A stretch of DNA of 42,871 bases, from positions 1 to 42,871 of the forward strand of contig PAIY01000042.1 of the NCBI GenBank assembly GCA_002704825.1. The letters run 5' to 3'. The notes beneath the pieces are model-generated. The model made no database searches, had not been told where the DNA came from, and was given only the letters and a program-made list of their open reading frames with translations. The first letter of the stretch is position 1. Each line of letters begins with the position of its first letter. The stretch is from Phycisphaeraceae bacterium. GTDB lineage: Bacteria > Planctomycetota > Phycisphaerae > Phycisphaerales > Phycisphaeraceae. Both the position numbers and the translations under genes were made by a program. Below, piece by piece: positions 7,923 through 16,827 of the stretch.

Positions 7923-9425
7923 ATGTCTTCCCGTTCATCCACGACATTACGCAAGCTTGAGCCGGATGAGATCCCGTTGGGCCAGCAGTTGCCGTTTGAC
8001 GTGTTCGATGAGCATGGCAGTTTGTTTAAGCGTGCCGGTTTAACCCTGCGTAAACTCGACATCGCTCGATCCAAAGCACGTTTGCGTTCGGGCCTGTTCA
8101 TTCGGATCAACGAGGAAGAGGAAGCTCAGCGTAAAGCCATTGCCAACGCATCCGCCCGTCGCGTCAAGGCTTTGCAGGAAGGTGATCGGCTTTCTCATGA
8201 TGTGCTGGACATGCGTGGCCGACTCATTCAGGCAGCTGGTACACCGGTGACCCCACAACTCATGCGGTTCCTGGATCGCAATGCGTTTCGAGCGGTCTGT
8301 GTCGAGCAGGAAGTCGTCAAGCCCGATATTACCAAGTTGCCGCGCAAAACTCATGTCGGTGAGCCGGAGGATTTTTCTCCGTTTGCTGCTGCACAACTTG
8401 AACAGGAAGTCCGCGGACTGTTGCAGACGACCATCAAGGCGCAAGCCGGTGATGAGCCTGAAGAAAAGCGTTTGGAACTCAAACAACTTCGAGAGGAAAT
8501 GGCATCTGCCCAGTCCAAGGTCAAAAGCAATGTCGCGCTGTTTGCTGAGTTAGCCAGTCAATCGCTCTCGGGTAAGGTGCCCAATCTGGTTGCCACGGAG
8601 TCAATGGTTCATGACATGACGCGTGTGGTCGATAAGGACCCCAATCTCGCATTGCTGATGATGGATTTACACAACACCCATCAAGGCGACTATCTGTTTA
8701 CTCATGGGATGAACACCTCGCTGGTTGCCATGCGCGTGGCAGGGCGGTTGGGTTGGGATAAGCCTTCCATTCAAGCCCTGGGCGTGGCAGCACTCTGTCA
8801 GGATCTGGGCATGCTTCAGATTCCTGATGAAATTCGCATGGCAAGACGGCCGCTGAATCCAGAGGAAATGCAGTTTGTCCGCCAGCATCCCTACTTCACC
8901 GTCAACCAACTTCAACGCAGCGAACAACTCAATCCACTGACGATGCTCCTTACCTTTCAGTCACATGAATTGGCTGACGGCAGCGGTTATCCACTTCAAC
9001 GACACACCGGCACGATTCATCCCTTGGCGCAGGTGCTTCATGCTGCGGACATGTTCTGTGCCATGACCTGTCCGCGACCGTTCCGTAAAGCGCACTCGCC
9101 GTACCATGCGGTAGTCACGCTGCTCAATCACGCCCGTGATGGCAAGCTCGATCGCATGGTCGCCCGCGCGTTTGTCGACAGTGTCAGTCTCTTCCCCGTC
9201 GGCAGCTATGTCCGTCTGAGTAACGGTAGCGCCGCACGCATCATCCAATCCAACGGCCCAGCCCATACGCGCCCATGCGTGATCCCGCTTAACAGTGATG
9301 GCACCGAAACCGATGTCACCTTGAACCTGCTCGAAGCGGATGATGTCAAGATTACCGCAGCCATCACACCGCAGGCTGCAACCGGCCAACTCATCATCGA
9401 ACCTGAATTCAAACGGGCTGGTTAA
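7923..9425 (+). CDS. Degenerate HD-GYP domain protein (cyclic-di-GMP related)
   Basis: 500 aa. The N-terminus contains two similar modules (about 20-62 and 88-128) of the form V-D-x-x-G-x-L-x-x-A-G-x-x-L/V-T. A helical linker follows, then an HD-GYP domain at about 235-400. Canonical HD-GYP enzymes hydrolyse cyclic-di-GMP using HD and HHExxDGxGYP. Here H261, the HP at 322-323 and DGSGYP (352-357) are kept, but the HD is Q293-D294 and the first His of HHE is Ser (S347-H-E). With two metal-site residues changed, catalysis is probably lost or altered, and a binding or sensory role is possible. The C-terminal part (PVGSYVRLSNG) is the small beta domain often found after HD-GYP. The ATG at 7923 was chosen over a TTG two codons upstream. 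Confidence 0.85.
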   Translation: MSSRSSTTLRKLEPDEIPLGQQLPFDVFDEHGSLFKRAGLTLRKLDIARSKARLRSGLFIRINEEEEAQRKAIANASARRVKALQEGDRLSHDVLDMRGRLIQAAGTPVTPQLMRFLDRNAFRAVCVEQEVVKPDITKLPRKTHVGEPEDFSPFAAAQLEQEVRGLLQTTIKAQAGDEPEEKRLELKQLREEMASAQSKVKSNVALFAELASQSLSGKVPNLVATESMVHDMTRVVDKDPNLALLMMDLHNTHQGDYLFTHGMNTSLVAMRVAGRLGWDKPSIQALGVAALCQDLGMLQIPDEIRMARRPLNPEEMQFVRQHPYFTVNQLQRSEQLNPLTMLLTFQSHELADGSGYPLQRHTGTIHPLAQVLHAADMFCAMTCPRPFRKAHSPYHAVVTLLNHARDGKLDRMVARAFVDSVSLFPVGSYVRLSNGSAARIIQSNGPAHTRPCVIPLNSDGTETDVTLNLLEADDVKITAAITPQAATGQLIIEPEFKRAG

Positions 9426-9477
9426 GCATCGCGTTTATCTCATACGAAAATCTCACACCGACGATATCCATGAGCAT

Positions 9478-9506
9478 TTGCCCCAGACGATGGTTTTTGG
9501 GATAAT
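9478..9506 (+). promoter_or_regulatory. Sigma-70-type promoter for efp
   Basis: TTGCCC (9478-9483) and GATAAT (9501-9506) are separated by exactly 17 bp, with an extended -10 TGG directly before the -10. It lies about 80 bp before the efp start and downstream of the HD-GYP stop, implying that efp has its own promoter. Confidence 0.6.
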
Positions 9507-9585
9507 TGCTGGGCTACATGGGACAGAGCGTTTATCTGCTCTCATAAATCACGATAAATACAAGATTTTGCAAAAAGGACATGCT

Positions 9586-10146
9586 GTGAAGACACAGGAA
9601 ATCCGTAGAGGTATGGCCGTTGAAATGGAAGGTTCCCCCTGGTTGGTTGTTACCACTGAACAGGTGAAACCCGGTAAAGGCCCAGCCTACATTCAGGTGA
9701 AGCTAAAGAACCTGATGACCGGTTCGCACATGGAAAAACGTCTGCGCACCAATGAAACCATCGAACAGGTCAACCTCGACCGTCGCGATATGGAATACCT
9801 CTACTCCGACGGTAGCGGCGGTATCTTCATGGACATGGAAAACTACGATCAGATCACCGTGCCCGTAGAAATCCTTGGTAACACGCTTGACTACATCAAG
9901 CCCAACGGCCAGGTCATCGCGCACGTCCTCAAGGGCTCGGTCATTAACATCGAACTGCCCCCTGTGGTCGATCTGGAAGTCACCGATACCCCTCCGGGCA
10001 TCAAGGATGCAACCAAGACCAACCAACTCAAGGAAGCCACCCTTGAGACCGGCTTTAAAACCCGCGTTCCGCCGTTCATCAAGATCGGCGAGATCGTCCG
10101 TATCAGTACGGACACCGGCGAATACCAATGCCGCGCTGGTGAGTGA
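9586..10146 (+). CDS. efp: Translation elongation factor P
   Basis: 186-aa EF-P, which binds ribosomes stalled at proline stretches and promotes peptide bond formation. Three beta-barrel domains are recognisable. The modified-lysine loop reads KPGKGPAY with K31 at the tip, equivalent to E. coli K34. The central domain includes RTNETIEQVNLDRRDMEYLY, and the C-terminal domain holds the family signature around GFKTRVPPFIKIGEIVRIST. The start is a GTG at 9586, chosen because AAGGA at 9575-9579 lies 6 nt upstream and because the family begins here; the open frame continues far back into the HD-GYP gene but is not coding there. No EF-P lysine-modifying enzyme is in the window, so the modification type is unknown. 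Confidence 0.97.
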   Translation: MKTQEIRRGMAVEMEGSPWLVVTTEQVKPGKGPAYIQVKLKNLMTGSHMEKRLRTNETIEQVNLDRRDMEYLYSDGSGGIFMDMENYDQITVPVEILGNTLDYIKPNGQVIAHVLKGSVINIELPPVVDLEVTDTPPGIKDATKTNQLKEATLETGFKTRVPPFIKIGEIVRISTDTGEYQCRAGE

Positions 10147-10172
10147 TCACCAATTGATTTGATTAGCAACTT

Positions 10173-10214
10173 AAACAGGTGTCGCAACCCCAACTTCGCG
10201 ACACCTGTTTTTTT
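10173..10214 (+). terminator. Rho-independent terminator after efp
   Basis: A perfect 13-bp stem (10173-10185 with 10198-10210) and 12-nt loop, followed by a run of Ts to 10214. It lies 26 bp after the efp stop and just before the end of the convergent pseudopilin gene; the A-rich left side may let it act on both strands. Confidence 0.92.
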
Positions 10215-10245
10215 ATATCTTGACTCGGGGGTGTTGGGTGATGGT

Positions 10246-11070
10246 TTACCTGACCGTGTTACGGTTCTGCCGCCAGTTGGATGGAACGTGGTTGTAGGTG
10301 GCGACATGACCGTCGAAAAACGCAGCGTTAAATGTGCCCGATGAATACAGATCACTTTCGACGAGTGATGCAAAAGATGCGGCACCGGGTAGCGGTTTGG
10401 CTCGGCCATGAATCGGGACCGGTGATGCCAGGTAATAGTTGGACGTCTTGTTAAAATCCATGTAGTTGGTGTACGGGTTGGCCGATGACGGATTATTCCA
10501 GGTGTCTACAAAGGCTGGTGACGAAGAGGGGAAGAGAATCTCCGTCAGTCGATTGGTCTGCCAATAAACCTCCAAACCGTAGTCGGTGGCAATGATCCCA
10601 CCAGCCCCATCTGCCTCGGACAGTTGATTGCCCGTGATGGGGTCTGGATGTGTTGGCGTGTCGAGCGTAGCGTTCATGGCATACGTACAGTAATGAGCGA
10701 TATCTGAATATTTGATCTGAACTGACGGGCAGATGAGTGTTTTACTGAGTTTGGAATTCGGATCACCCCGCTTCATACGCTGATCAAGTTGCCCGGTGAT
10801 ACTCCAGGCAAACCAGTATTGCATCACTGCTGTGACGTTCTCATTATTGGCTGATGGCCAGATCGGTTTGGCGTAGGACAGGCGATCCTTCATGGCCATG
10901 GAGAACATGATTTCTGCATTGATCATCGCCCGTTGATTGCTCTGGCATTGTAATGTTCTGGCGGACGCACGCGCTTTGGACAGAGCTGGAAGCAGAATCG
11001 CAATGAGGATGGCAATGATCGAAATGACCACGAGTAACTCAATGAGTGTAAAGCCATGTTTGCGTGTCAT
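10246..11070 (-). CDS. Prepilin-type N-terminal methylation domain protein (pseudopilin-like, H-X-DG type)
   Basis: 274 aa. The N-terminus is a type IV pilin/type II secretion pseudopilin signal: a short basic leader, G6-F7 cleavage site, TLIELLVV with the conserved Glu (mature position 5) and a hydrophobic helix to about residue 30, followed by a Lys-Ala-Arg turn. The globular part is typical of the many planctomycete and lentisphaeral pseudopilin-like proteins, with a C-terminal FFDGHVATY segment. The start has AAAGGA 5 nt upstream. It follows the GH110-like gene with a 20-bp gap, so the two are probably one operon. Such proteins are often encoded singly beside polysaccharide-degrading genes; their role, pilus-like or surface glycan capture, is not established. 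Confidence 0.9.
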   Translation of the reverse strand: MTRKHGFTLIELLVVISIIAILIAILLPALSKARASARTLQCQSNQRAMINAEIMFSMAMKDRLSYAKPIWPSANNENVTAVMQYWFAWSITGQLDQRMKRGDPNSKLSKTLICPSVQIKYSDIAHYCTYAMNATLDTPTHPDPITGNQLSEADGAGGIIATDYGLEVYWQTNRLTEILFPSSSPAFVDTWNNPSSANPYTNYMDFNKTSNYYLASPVPIHGRAKPLPGAASFASLVESDLYSSGTFNAAFFDGHVATYNHVPSNWRQNRNTVR

Positions 11071-11090
11071 GGGGTTCCTTTCGCTCTGGA

Positions 11091-13619
11091 CTAGCGTTGA
11101 TCAAAGATGCGATACGCTGCGGACATGGTTGCAGAAGCTTTATGGCATGCCATGTTGGAATTGCTTTGACATGTTGGTACTGACGGTGTTGATTCGAAGG
11201 TGATTGATGCGGGGCGATCAGACTGGTTGTCTGTGATCTGGACTGAATCCGAAGCATGTACGAACAGAGCATCGTCATAACCTGAGAATTCATTGCCCAA
11301 GATATGGACATTGCTGGATGAACCCATGTAAATCGCGTTCTGCCAATACTGCAAATCGTCTTTTTCCGTGCGATGACGCAAAGCATCAAGCTTGGTGTTG
11401 CGCGTGAAGCGATTGTTCTGGATGGTGATATGCTGATGGACACCCGGTGTGGGGGCTGGGGCCTGGGCATAGGCGAAAATCGCTGCTGCAGCTGTGCCAT
11501 TGAATTGATTGTTACGGATCACCACTTGTCGACTGCTTGAACCTTGTTGTGAGTTGCGTACAGGGTCAGCATAGATGTTGATGCCACTGAGTGTCTGGTT
11601 TGCAAACGAGCAGTTTTCAATGACTGCATCATGTGTGGACACCAGTATCGCCCGAGCACGATTGCCCGGAAAGCGCGTGTTACGCACGTGCAGTTTTGCA
11701 AGGCGGCTGATGTCGCACGCCAGGTCTCCGACTTTGACCTGGTTGGCAATCGTCTGGTTGAATGTGACGACGTAGGCTTTTTGAGATGGATCGTATTGGG
11801 CTGCTTTGACCGTCAGGGTTTGATAGGTCAGTAACGTTTCAGGTGCGACCAATTCAACCTGTCCGTCTGCAATCGGCAGGGGACCACGCCAGCCTTTGCG
11901 TGCTGCGATGACCAGTTGATCAGGGCGTGGGATGGCACGAATCGTCATGTACTTGGTCCAGACATTGATGCCGTCATCCCCCATGGCCTGGTAGTGACTG
12001 TTTTGAATGTCGATTTTACCTGAGCAACTGCTGAACATCGTGCCGTCTGCCGTGGTCGACATCAAGCGATTGTGTGATGGCCGAATCTGAAAATTATCCA
12101 ACGTGATGTCTTCGCACATGCCTGCCATCAATGCCATCCCCGGCGCTGTGTGCACCGTTACGGATGTCATGGCAATGTTACGACAATGATGCATCTCAAT
12201 GGCATTAAAACCATAGACCGTATGGCGAATGACAACCGGCGATCCGACCGTCCTTGTCAGTGGTCGATTGCGCGTATACGTCACCCGAATCACTTGCGGT
12301 TTGATCATGGTGACCGATGCAATAGCAGTATCAAAGGTGTCGATATACCCCAGCGGTTGGCGTGTCTGTGGATCGTAGTCCATGATGCCAGCGACTTGGA
12401 TGTTTGAATCAATAGGGTCGGTGTCATCGATCTGAATGTCCATGGAATTGCTGCCCATGGCAATGATCTGACCTTCGGAGAAAGGGGGCTTGTCCCAGTC
12501 GATCTGCAGGTTTTGGATACGGATATTCTGTGATTCCCAAAATGTCAACGGTCTTGCGTTTCCATGAAAACACAGTAACGCATCATTGCCTTGGATGGTG
12601 ATGGATTGGCGGTCACGCAGCAGGATCAAGTGTTTGCCCTCCGGCAATTGCTCAGCGTCAATGTCATACTGTCCCTTGGCGAGAACCAGGTGGACGTTCG
12701 CTGCATTGCCAAAGTTTTTGACTGCCGTCAGAAAAGCCTGTGTGTCATCTTTACCATCATCCGGGATAGCGCCCAATGATGCGATGTCAATGCGGTGAAC
12801 AGGCGGTTGCCTGGAGACTTGCTTGGCAAGGTGGTGATTGAGAAAGCGCCCAGGCTCCAAGGCTGTGTCGCTGAATCGGATTTCGTCAAGCATGCCGTTA
12901 AATGCAAAGTCTGGATTGGCCACCATACCGTGGTCGCCGATGATCAGCTTCCCGGTATTCTCAAGTGAATCAGGCAGCAAGGTTTTGCCTTGGCAGATGT
13001 GACTGCCGTTGAGATAAAGATGTATCCTGCCATCGGCTTGGCGGGTGACAGCAAAATGGGTCCATTGATTCAGGACAATGGGAGCTATCGATCGAACCGC
13101 AGCCTGTTTTCTGGCAGAAGCCGCAATGCGAAATTCCAACAATCCCTGTGCGTTGAGAAACAGTGCGTAACCTGCATACGTTTTATCGCGTTTGAAAAGA
13201 ATGTGTCGAGAGGCTTTGGTTTGGCCGTACGCGTGCGGATTGATCCAGCCTTCAATGGTGAATGGTTCATTGGCTTTGAAATTCAGACTGGTTGGGTCAG
13301 TGGTCTGGAGATAATCACCTTCACCAGACGCTTGTCCCGGGATCAACTGCACACTGAAGTGATTGGCGATCTGCTGTTTATCATCCATAAAGACACAAGG
13401 CACCCTATCCTGGCTGACCGGTCTGCTGACTGTATTGTCCTGCTCCAAATGAATCGCATGTCCTGACTGGTCGACTGATTTGGTAATCGATGTGTTAGGC
13501 GCTTCGGCTTCCTCAAAACGCCAATAGGCAAGTGTCTTGGCCAAAGCAGATGAACCACAGGCAAATGACAGGCATGTCATAACAGACAGAAACAATAAAT
13601 ATTGGTGTATACGATTCAT
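11091..13619 (-). CDS. Secreted LamG plus GH110-like parallel beta-helix protein
   Basis: 842 aa with a Sec signal peptide (about residues 1-27, ending SSALA). Residues about 28-265 form a LamG/concanavalin-A-like lectin domain, with [14 protein letters not shown] and [11 protein letters not shown] strands. From about 278 a right-handed beta-helix begins with the [19 protein letters not shown] start typical of such enzymes. It contains features resembling GH110 alpha-1,3-galactosidases: [12 protein letters not shown] near 373, [12 protein letters not shown] at 525-536 and GDDGINV at 547-553, whose aspartates would be catalytic candidates. GH110 is my best guess; another beta-helix family is possible. 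It is probably exported and acts on an extracellular galactose-containing glycan. A pseudopilin gene follows 20 bp downstream and a palindromic operator precedes it. Confidence 0.75.
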   Translation of the reverse strand: MNRIHQYLLFLSVMTCLSFACGSSALAKTLAYWRFEEAEAPNTSITKSVDQSGHAIHLEQDNTVSRPVSQDRVPCVFMDDKQQIANHFSVQLIPGQASGEGDYLQTTDPTSLNFKANEPFTIEGWINPHAYGQTKASRHILFKRDKTYAGYALFLNAQGLLEFRIAASARKQAAVRSIAPIVLNQWTHFAVTRQADGRIHLYLNGSHICQGKTLLPDSLENTGKLIIGDHGMVANPDFAFNGMLDEIRFSDTALEPGRFLNHHLAKQVSRQPPVHRIDIASLGAIPDDGKDDTQAFLTAVKNFGNAANVHLVLAKGQYDIDAEQLPEGKHLILLRDRQSITIQGNDALLCFHGNARPLTFWESQNIRIQNLQIDWDKPPFSEGQIIAMGSNSMDIQIDDTDPIDSNIQVAGIMDYDPQTRQPLGYIDTFDTAIASVTMIKPQVIRVTYTRNRPLTRTVGSPVVIRHTVYGFNAIEMHHCRNIAMTSVTVHTAPGMALMAGMCEDITLDNFQIRPSHNRLMSTTADGTMFSSCSGKIDIQNSHYQAMGDDGINVWTKYMTIRAIPRPDQLVIAARKGWRGPLPIADGQVELVAPETLLTYQTLTVKAAQYDPSQKAYVVTFNQTIANQVKVGDLACDISRLAKLHVRNTRFPGNRARAILVSTHDAVIENCSFANQTLSGINIYADPVRNSQQGSSSRQVVIRNNQFNGTAAAAIFAYAQAPAPTPGVHQHITIQNNRFTRNTKLDALRHRTEKDDLQYWQNAIYMGSSSNVHILGNEFSGYDDALFVHASDSVQITDNQSDRPASITFESTPSVPTCQSNSNMACHKASATMSAAYRIFDQR

Positions 13620-13635
13620 TACTCAGACTTGGCTT

Positions 13636-13651
13636 ATATTGTATACAATAT
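13636..13651. promoter_or_regulatory. Perfect 16-bp palindrome, GntR-like operator
   Basis: ATATTGTATACAATAT is a perfect palindrome 17 bp upstream of the GH110-like start codon. Its core TTGTATACAA fits the TnGTnnnACnA pattern of GntR-family (FadR-type) operators. A second GTATAC lies at 13607-13612, inside the first codons and 34 bp away (about three helical turns). The position suggests repression of the GH110-pseudopilin operon. No GntR gene is in the window. Confidence 0.6.
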
Positions 13652-13847
13652 CACGCCATTCTGAAAAGTCAACAAAATGACATGAAAAATAAATCCATTC
13701 AGATCAGCTAAGATGGTGTGCTTTGGGTTGTTTGTCAGACGTTTGAGATGAATGAGGTTGGCTGGATAGGTCGTCCGATTGCCATTGATCTCCGTTGGTC
13801 TGGCTTGCCGGTTCAACATTTGGTCTTGTCTGGGATAAACTGACTTG

Positions 13848-14582
13848 ATGCACAAACTCTATCACGAACTTGCGTATCTCTGGCCGATGCTTTCACCGCC
13901 GGAGGACTACGAGCCTGAAGCCATTGCGATCCAGTCGGTCATTGATCGGTTTCTCAAAAGTGATCCACAGGGCAAACCACTTCTCGCGGAGATGGGTGCA
14001 GGTGGGGGACACACGCTCAGTCATCTCACAGAGTCTTTCGATTGCACTGCGGTCGACATAGCAGACCCCATGCTGGTGAACTGTTCACTGGTTTGCCCTG
14101 ACGCCGTGACGATGAACGGCGACATGCGCACCGTGGACCTTGGCAGGCTCATGGATATCGTGCTGATTCATGATGCAGTGGATTACATGCAGACGCCTGA
14201 GGATGCCAGGGCTGCGATCAACAATGCTGCCAGACAGCTCAAACCCGGTGGTTTGCTGATCGTTGCCCCGACTTATACGACTGAGTCGTTTGAAGATGAT
14301 CAGTCGATCAGTGATGAACACCAAGACAAACAAATCAAAGTCGCTTTCACCAGCAAGGTGATCCGTGTGACCGACAACAGGAACCAATTCCTGATGCAGA
14401 TGGTTTTTGATATCACCGAAGATGGCAATACTGCAAGCTATACCGACGAACACCGTTGCGGACTCTTTGGTGAGTTTGAGTGGTTAGGTTGGATGCGTGA
14501 AGCAGGGCTCAAGGTGCATCTGGTCGATGAGATCGAAGAACTCGACGACATGCCCTGGCATGGATTTGTTGGCATTAAATAA
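13848..14582 (+). CDS. Class I SAM-dependent methyltransferase
   Basis: 244-aa cytoplasmic protein. SAM-binding motif I reads AEMGAGGGH (about 47-55), followed by CTAVDIADPML (motif II region) and the acidic IVLIHDAVDYM segment. LKPGGLLIVAPTY is the post-III strand. The C-terminal half, with a WLGWMREAGL helix and a WHGFVGIK ending, matches small-molecule methyltransferases, but the substrate is not apparent. The ATG at 13848 follows an in-frame TTG one codon earlier. It sits between the GH110-like gene and the convergent bta genes and is probably expressed alone, since a hairpin follows directly. Confidence 0.85.
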   Translation: MHKLYHELAYLWPMLSPPEDYEPEAIAIQSVIDRFLKSDPQGKPLLAEMGAGGGHTLSHLTESFDCTAVDIADPMLVNCSLVCPDAVTMNGDMRTVDLGRLMDIVLIHDAVDYMQTPEDARAAINNAARQLKPGGLLIVAPTYTTESFEDDQSISDEHQDKQIKVAFTSKVIRVTDNRNQFLMQMVFDITEDGNTASYTDEHRCGLFGEFEWLGWMREAGLKVHLVDEIEELDDMPWHGFVGIK

Positions 14583-14590
14583 AAACATAG

Positions 14591-14609
14591 CCGAGTCATC
14601 TTGACTCGG
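14591..14609 (+). terminator. Hairpin terminator after methyltransferase gene
   Basis: CCGAGTCA (14591-14598) pairs perfectly with TGACTCGG (14602-14609), followed by a moderately T-rich stretch. It begins 8 bp after the stop codon. Confidence 0.6.
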
Positions 14610-14648
14610 TTGTCTTTGCAGAATTGATTATTTGGAACACAGAGAAAA

Positions 14649-14667
14649 CCCGGTCAGGATGACCGGG
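14649..14667 (-). terminator. Hairpin terminator after btaB
   Basis: CCCGGTCA and TGACCGGG form an 8-bp stem with a 3-nt loop. Read on the minus strand it is followed by TTTTCTCT, a usable terminator immediately after the btaB stop at 14675. Confidence 0.7.
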
Positions 14668-14674
14668 CGATGTG

Positions 14675-15328
14675 TCATGCTGTGATCTGTGCGATGTAGG
14701 CATACCGCGGGCCGACAGTCTGGATATCCAGATGCAGTTGCTGTTGGGCGGCGACTTCACGCAAGTAATCCAGTAACTCCGGGCGGAAGTGCACACCAAA
14801 CCAATGCAGCCATGTTTGCAGGCTCTTGGCAGCAACGCGAGGCAGGTCAGCCTGATCCCAGAAGTCCACCACGTAAAGCTTGCCACCGGGTTTGAGATTT
14901 GCCAACGCCGCATCAATCGCGTCTGGCCAGGTTGGCATCATTGACAATGAGTAGGAAAAGAAGATGGCGTCGAACTTCTCCTGCTGAGCAAACAGTTTCT
15001 GGTGATCCAGATTTTCCGCATAGGCACAAACCAGTTTGGCATCACAACGGTGTTTTGCCAGACTTTTCTGGGCGGTCTCCAACATCACCGATGCAGCATC
15101 CAAGCCATAGAGATGTCGGCCGGGGTGTCGCTTGTTGAACTTGATGAGATTTCTGGCTGTGCCGCATCCCATCTCAAGGACGTGATCACCGGGTTGCGTT
15201 TGCATCTGCGCGATGAGTCGATCACGTCCCAACAGGTAATACCGCCGAGACAGATCGTAAACATGCCGTGTCAGACGATACATCCGATCCATGGCATGCG
15301 CGTGATTGTTGGTGAGGGCTTGTGTCAT
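14675..15328 (-). CDS. btaB: BtaB-like methyltransferase for betaine lipid (DGTS) synthesis
   Basis: 217-aa SAM-dependent methyltransferase with motif I LEMGCGTARN at 51-60, GLDAASVMLE (motif II) and LKPGGKLYVVDFWDQ. In known bacteria BtaB trimethylates diacylglyceryl-homoserine to diacylglyceryl-N,N,N-trimethylhomoserine (DGTS), a phosphorus-free membrane lipid. The assignment rests on the general methyltransferase sequence, the YDLSRRYYLLGRDRLI N-terminus seen in this group, and above all its position directly after btaA (43-bp gap). The start was set at the ATG at 15328 instead of a TTG 24 bp upstream. It is the last gene of the operon, with a terminator right after it. Confidence 0.85.
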   Translation of the reverse strand: MTQALTNNHAHAMDRMYRLTRHVYDLSRRYYLLGRDRLIAQMQTQPGDHVLEMGCGTARNLIKFNKRHPGRHLYGLDAASVMLETAQKSLAKHRCDAKLVCAYAENLDHQKLFAQQEKFDAIFFSYSLSMMPTWPDAIDAALANLKPGGKLYVVDFWDQADLPRVAAKSLQTWLHWFGVHFRPELLDYLREVAAQQQLHLDIQTVGPRYAYIAQITA

Positions 15329-15340
15329 GTTGATCCAACC

Positions 15341-15359
15341 CCGCGTCGACACGACGCGG
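15341..15359 (-). other. Intercistronic hairpin between btaA and btaB
   Basis: CCGCGTCG and CGACGCGG form an 8-bp GC-rich stem with a 3-nt loop, 12 bp after the btaA stop. It may act as an mRNA processing or stability element that sets the btaA:btaB ratio; there is no T-run, so termination is unlikely. Confidence 0.5.
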
Positions 15360-15371
15360 CTCGCCTGAGTT

Positions 15372-16607
15372 TTACTTGTTCAAGTGATACATGTGGAACA
15401 TGCCGTAAATCGCAGAGCGATCCTGATCGTGTAGTTCACGGGAGACTTCACGGTCGTAGGCATATTGGCGCATCAACTCACTGGGTAATGCCGGTTCGAT
15501 CGGACTTCGATCACCGGCGGTGCGGAAGATGACACGACTGCCCGGTTGACCGACGCGTGCCATTTCACCCCAGAGTTCAGCAATGACATGCGGTGGCATC
15601 CAGTCCTGCGAATCCAGCAGCACAAACCGGTTAAGCGAGTTGTCCGGCTGCTGATGCAGATACTCGATGAGCGAGACGATATGCGTCTCGACATTCTGGG
15701 CATGATCACGCAGCGTTTGGTAGTTGGCTTGTTGAAGGTAGGGGGGCAGGGCCTGTTTGCCTTGATGGTCATAGGTTCTACCGAAGGCTTGCCATGTGAA
15801 GTAGTTATCTTCGAGTGGGAAACCACAGGCCAGTTTACGCAGACGCTGTTCAAAGAGATCAACGATCTGCCCCTGCGAATCGTCTTTCATCACCTGGTGT
15901 TGTGAAGGCGGGATACCCAGGCTGAATACGGTGACAGGGAGTTTACCCAGGAAGCGGATCATGCGGTTATCGAAGAACGGTGCAATGTCCCGTTCGTAAA
16001 TAGCGATCTGCTCTTCGTGACTTGATGCACGCAGAATAGCCTGCGGATCACGTCGGGTGACCTTGGCAAGCAGATGCACAAAGCGAATGAACTGCCCAAG
16101 CTTGGAGTAATCGTAAAAGCCCTTGGCAAAGTAATGGATGCGACGCTTACCCATGCGCTTGGAGATCCAGCGACGTGATTCCCAGTATTCCCGTGTGGTG
16201 TCATCGAGATTCGGACGCAGGAAATCGTAGTACATCTGCACGTTGTCTTTGACATTGCCCAGGCCGAAGAACTGATAGAAGTCATCGTAGTTGGGCAGAT
16301 GCTTGATGCCTGCGAGTTTGAGTCGCGTCAGTGACATGTGACAGATGTTCAGGTCGACAGCGACGATTTTCTGAGGCTTGTGTGCCAGGTAATTGAGAAT
16401 GTTGCAGCCACCGGAACTGATAGCCAGGACGCGACTCTTTTCATCGAGTTGCATGGCGGTGGCATCGACGCGGGGGTCTTCCCAAATCTGGTTGTAGACA
16501 AAGCCGTTGAACCAGAGGGTGAACAGGCGCTCGAGCATCCCTGCCTTGGAGACTGCCTTGTTGTGGTGAACTGCTTTTTTCAGAAAAGTCTTGGTTGGTG
16601 ATCGCAT
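15372..16607 (-). CDS. btaA: BtaA, SAM:diacylglycerol 3-amino-3-carboxypropyltransferase (DUF3419)
   Basis: 411-aa enzyme transferring the 3-amino-3-carboxypropyl group of S-adenosylmethionine to diacylglycerol, the first step of betaine lipid synthesis. The DUF3419 signature VYNQIWEDPRVD (37-48) is present. The SAM site follows: LAISSGGCNILNYLAH (61-76) and VAVDLN (82-87). VLLDSQDWMPP and GSRVIFRTAG are later family elements. The protein is of usual BtaA length and no residue is obviously missing. Its ATG at 16607 begins the operon with btaB. The 220-bp upstream region contains an inverted repeat CGTGTT-GTT-AACACG about 30 bp before the start, a possible regulator site. I saw no convincing Pho box, although btaA is phosphate-regulated in several bacteria. 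Confidence 0.93.
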   Translation of the reverse strand: MRSPTKTFLKKAVHHNKAVSKAGMLERLFTLWFNGFVYNQIWEDPRVDATAMQLDEKSRVLAISSGGCNILNYLAHKPQKIVAVDLNICHMSLTRLKLAGIKHLPNYDDFYQFFGLGNVKDNVQMYYDFLRPNLDDTTREYWESRRWISKRMGKRRIHYFAKGFYDYSKLGQFIRFVHLLAKVTRRDPQAILRASSHEEQIAIYERDIAPFFDNRMIRFLGKLPVTVFSLGIPPSQHQVMKDDSQGQIVDLFEQRLRKLACGFPLEDNYFTWQAFGRTYDHQGKQALPPYLQQANYQTLRDHAQNVETHIVSLIEYLHQQPDNSLNRFVLLDSQDWMPPHVIAELWGEMARVGQPGSRVIFRTAGDRSPIEPALPSELMRQYAYDREVSRELHDQDRSAIYGMFHMYHLNK

Positions 16608-16827
16608 CTCTGAACGTATCCTTTGCTCAGGCTAAGCGTGTTGTTAACACGATACCATTGTGATGGAAAGTACACAGTGATGCCATGATATACGCGATTT
16701 TCTTCGCTCATATCCCCTTAAACAGATATTAGCGTTCTTTGCATGTCCTGCTAACAATGTCAGAGAATGATGAGTTGGCGCGTAATGTGTTGAAGCAGGT
16801 TCAAAGCGATGATTGTAGAATGAAAGC

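Noticed and set aside
9340-9585. N-terminal extension of EF-P into the HD-GYP gene
   Set aside because: EF-P family length, the AAGGA site and the promoter at 9478-9506 all place the start at the GTG at 9586.
13634-13855. 73-codon minus-strand frame between the GH110-like and methyltransferase genes
   Set aside because: It covers the palindromic operator and promoter region, has no ribosome site and no recognisable features.
16740-16770. Possible Pho box upstream of btaA (CTGACAT...GGACAT on the minus strand)
   Set aside because: The half-sites are 14 bp apart instead of 11 and match the consensus poorly.
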